Positions 62,634-64,000 of a DNA stretch of 64,000 nucleotides are shown here, in pieces. The number at the start of each line of letters is the position of its first letter. The stretch's first letter is position 1. Position numbers and translations under genes: made by a program. The DNA is from Paractinoplanes rishiriensis (GTDB taxonomy: Bacteria; Actinomycetota; Actinomycetes; Mycobacteriales; Micromonosporaceae). The stretch spans positions 186,001 through 250,000 of the forward strand of contig NZ_BOMV01000069.1 in the NCBI RefSeq assembly GCF_016862375.1. Direction: 5' to 3'. The notes below the pieces were generated by a model. That model made no database searches, was not told where the DNA came from, and saw only the letters and a program-made list of their open reading frames with translations.

Positions 62634-63380
62634 GTGACTTTGCACGAGCGTCAAAACCCGCATTCCGCCGAGCACGACATCCCCGACACCGAGGTGATCT
62701 CCGTCGCGATGCCGGCTCCGGTGTTCGTGGACACCACCGGGCGGCGCAGCCGGCTTCTGCGGCGGCTCGCGTACGCGTTCGGCGCTCTGGTCATGGTCTA
62801 CGGCGGCCTGATCAGCGTGAGCCTGGCCGGTGGACCGGTGCGCTCCAGTGCCGTGCTGCCGCTGCCCGGGCTGGCCGAGAAACTCGACGAGCCGGAGCCC
62901 CAGCCGAAGCCGACACCGGCACCCACGCCGAGCCAGCCGCCGACGGCCACCTACGTCACCGACGCCCTGCCGCGCCGCACCGCCGCACCGCGCTCGGTGG
63001 CGCCGCGCGTCGAGTCGACCCGGGCCAGCAGCCCGGCGACGGCCCGGCCGGCGGCCACCCGGACGACCGCGCCCAAGCCGGCCACCACCACCACCAAGCC
63101 GACCGAGTCGACGACGACGCCGCCGGCGACCGGCCCGGTCACCACCGCGCCGACCACCACGCCGCCGGTCGTGGTCGAGGAGAAGCCGGTCGCGCCCGAG
63201 CCGCCGCCGGCCGGCGGCGGTCAGAGTGGTGGCGGTCAGGGCGGCGGCGGTCAGGGCGGTGGCACCCCGGTCGAGACGAAGTCGACCACGGAGCCGGTCA
63301 CCGAATCCACGTCGCTGCCCGCCCCGAAGCCCGACGAGCCGAAGCCCAGCAGCGCCCCGGACCCCGAGGCGTCGGCGTGA
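62634..63380 (+). CDS. Single-TM Pro/Thr-rich cell-surface protein
   Basis: A 248-residue protein with a cytoplasmic N-terminus of about 45 residues (VISVAMPAPVFVDTTGRRSR), one TM (about 47-66), then an extracellular Pro/Thr/Ser linker of about 150 residues, including TTTTKPTESTTTPPATG and a GGGQSGGGQGGGGQGGG stretch. No folded domain is seen. It overlaps the deacetylase gene by 4 nt (GTGA), so it probably assists or anchors that enzyme at the envelope. GTG 62634 follows a TAAGCT box by 6 nt. Confidence 0.75.
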   Translation: MTLHERQNPHSAEHDIPDTEVISVAMPAPVFVDTTGRRSRLLRRLAYAFGALVMVYGGLISVSLAGGPVRSSAVLPLPGLAEKLDEPEPQPKPTPAPTPSQPPTATYVTDALPRRTAAPRSVAPRVESTRASSPATARPAATRTTAPKPATTTTKPTESTTTPPATGPVTTAPTTTPPVVVEEKPVAPEPPPAGGGQSGGGQGGGGQGGGTPVETKSTTEPVTESTSLPAPKPDEPKPSSAPDPEASA

Positions 63381-64000
63381 GTGCCGCCCGCCGGGCACGC
63401 GGCCGCGCGCGCGGACCCGTCCGCCGCCGGCTGCTGCCCAAACCGCGGATCGTGCTGGGGACGCTGCTGCTTGCGGTCTTCGTCGGAGTGCTCGTCGTGC
63501 AGGCGTACATCAACGCCGAGTTTCGCGGCGACCACCTGGAGAGCGAGGTCGGCGACCAGAGCGGCGTCCCGGCGGCGATCCGCTCCGGCGGGCCGGTCAT
63601 CAACACCACCGGCGGCCAGGAGAGCAGCAGCCGGATGCCGGCCAAGACCATCGCGCTCACCTTCGACGACGGTCCCGACCCGGCCTGGACCCCGAAGGTG
63701 CTCGACCTGCTGGCCGAGCACGACGCGCACGGCACCTTCTTCGTGGTGGGCTCCGAGGTGGCCCGGCACCCCGAGCTGGCCAAGCGGATCACGGCGCGCG
63801 GCAATGAGCTGGGTCTGCACACGTTCACCCACCCCAACATGCAACGGATCGCACCCTGGCGGCGCTCGCTCGAGCTGTCCCAGACCCAGGTGGCAATCGC
63901 CCGGGCCACCGGCGTGCACACCAACCTGGCCCGCTTCCCGTACTCGTCCAAGGCCGACGCCATCGACGAGGTGAACTGGCGGATCATCAAGGACGCCGGC
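63377..64000 (+). CDS. NodB-type polysaccharide deacetylase, N-terminal part (cut by window end)
   Basis: 208 codons to the window edge. A basic N-terminus and TM (about 27-46) are followed by a NodB domain: TFDDGPDP (about 95-102) with the catalytic and metal aspartates, metal histidines in HTFTHPN (about 153-159), and RFPYSS (about 188-193). The family deacetylates chitin-like or peptidoglycan sugars. In actinomycetes such proteins are often fused to a family 2 glycosyltransferase, which would lie beyond the window. GTG 63377 overlaps the previous stop (GTGA). Confidence 0.88.
   Translation, partial: MSAARRARGRARGPVRRRLLPKPRIVLGTLLLAVFVGVLVVQAYINAEFRGDHLESEVGDQSGVPAAIRSGGPVINTTGGQESSSRMPAKTIALTFDDGPDPAWTPKVLDLLAEHDAHGTFFVVGSEVARHPELAKRITARGNELGLHTFTHPNMQRIAPWRRSLELSQTQVAIARATGVHTNLARFPYSSKADAIDEVNWRIIKDAG

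Overview
The window is chromosomal DNA of a high-G+C actinomycete. The best fit is the Micromonosporaceae (an Actinoplanes-like organism). Reasons: G/C-dominated third codon positions, frequent GTG starts, several leaderless starts with a TANNNT box 5-7 nt upstream, a four-gene conservon with a nitrate/nitrite-sensing kinase, an SCO4848-type membrane protein, and the actinobacterial rsmI<>pmt divergent pair. The family-level placement is inference. No rRNA, CRISPR array, intact IS or prophage is visible, and there is one tRNA (Gln).

Layout. 0-2 kb: cell-surface glycan genes (partial GT2, Stealth phosphotransferase). 2-27 kb: a nucleoside-salvage neighbourhood: NUDIX, upp, deoC with two aldehyde dehydrogenase-type genes, add, and a minus-strand operon bmpA / ABC ATPase / two permeases / cdd / deoA / DUF4272. 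This would import nucleosides, deaminate and phosphorolyse them, and remove deoxyribose-phosphate as acetaldehyde. Inside it lie a two-gene unit of unknown function (6.5-9.9 kb), a PCD-VOC fusion, a frameshifted HAD gene, and a conservon (sensor kinase, roadblock, DUF742, GTPase; 11.5-16.6 kb).

27-35 kb: a TetR-controlled membrane protein with two clear operators, YihY, a 2'-5' RNA ligase-like protein, trpS, galE-galK and a STAS-like/anti-sigma-type ATPase. 35-45 kb: cysN-cysD-cysQ behind a polyprenyl glycosylphosphotransferase, then pth, rplY, prs, glmU and tRNA-Gln. 45-54 kb: an HTH/LAGLIDADG-like protein, an acyl desaturase with a TetR gene, two DUF4383 proteins, and a tatD-rsmA-(31-aa ORF)-ispE-ABC-F operon. 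54-64 kb: metG, two lineage-type unknowns, a LuxR-secreted-protein pair, rsmI/pmt, a strikingly A+T-rich intergenic block, and the start of a cell-wall polysaccharide deacetylase operon.

The most interesting signal is the protein at 7409-9898. Its N-terminus looks like an IS110-type transposase that has lost its acidic active-site residues. Its C-terminus carries the same AWF...GLPKRxPxxxLVPG...RG tail as the conservon sensor kinase about 3 kb away. This suggests a domesticated transposase fold recruited to conservon signalling. Other notable points are a likely CTG start on the nucleoside ABC ATPase, a 31-codon ORF coupled at both ends by GTGA overlaps between rsmA and ispE, an extra domain on cytidine deaminase, and several clear operator palindromes.
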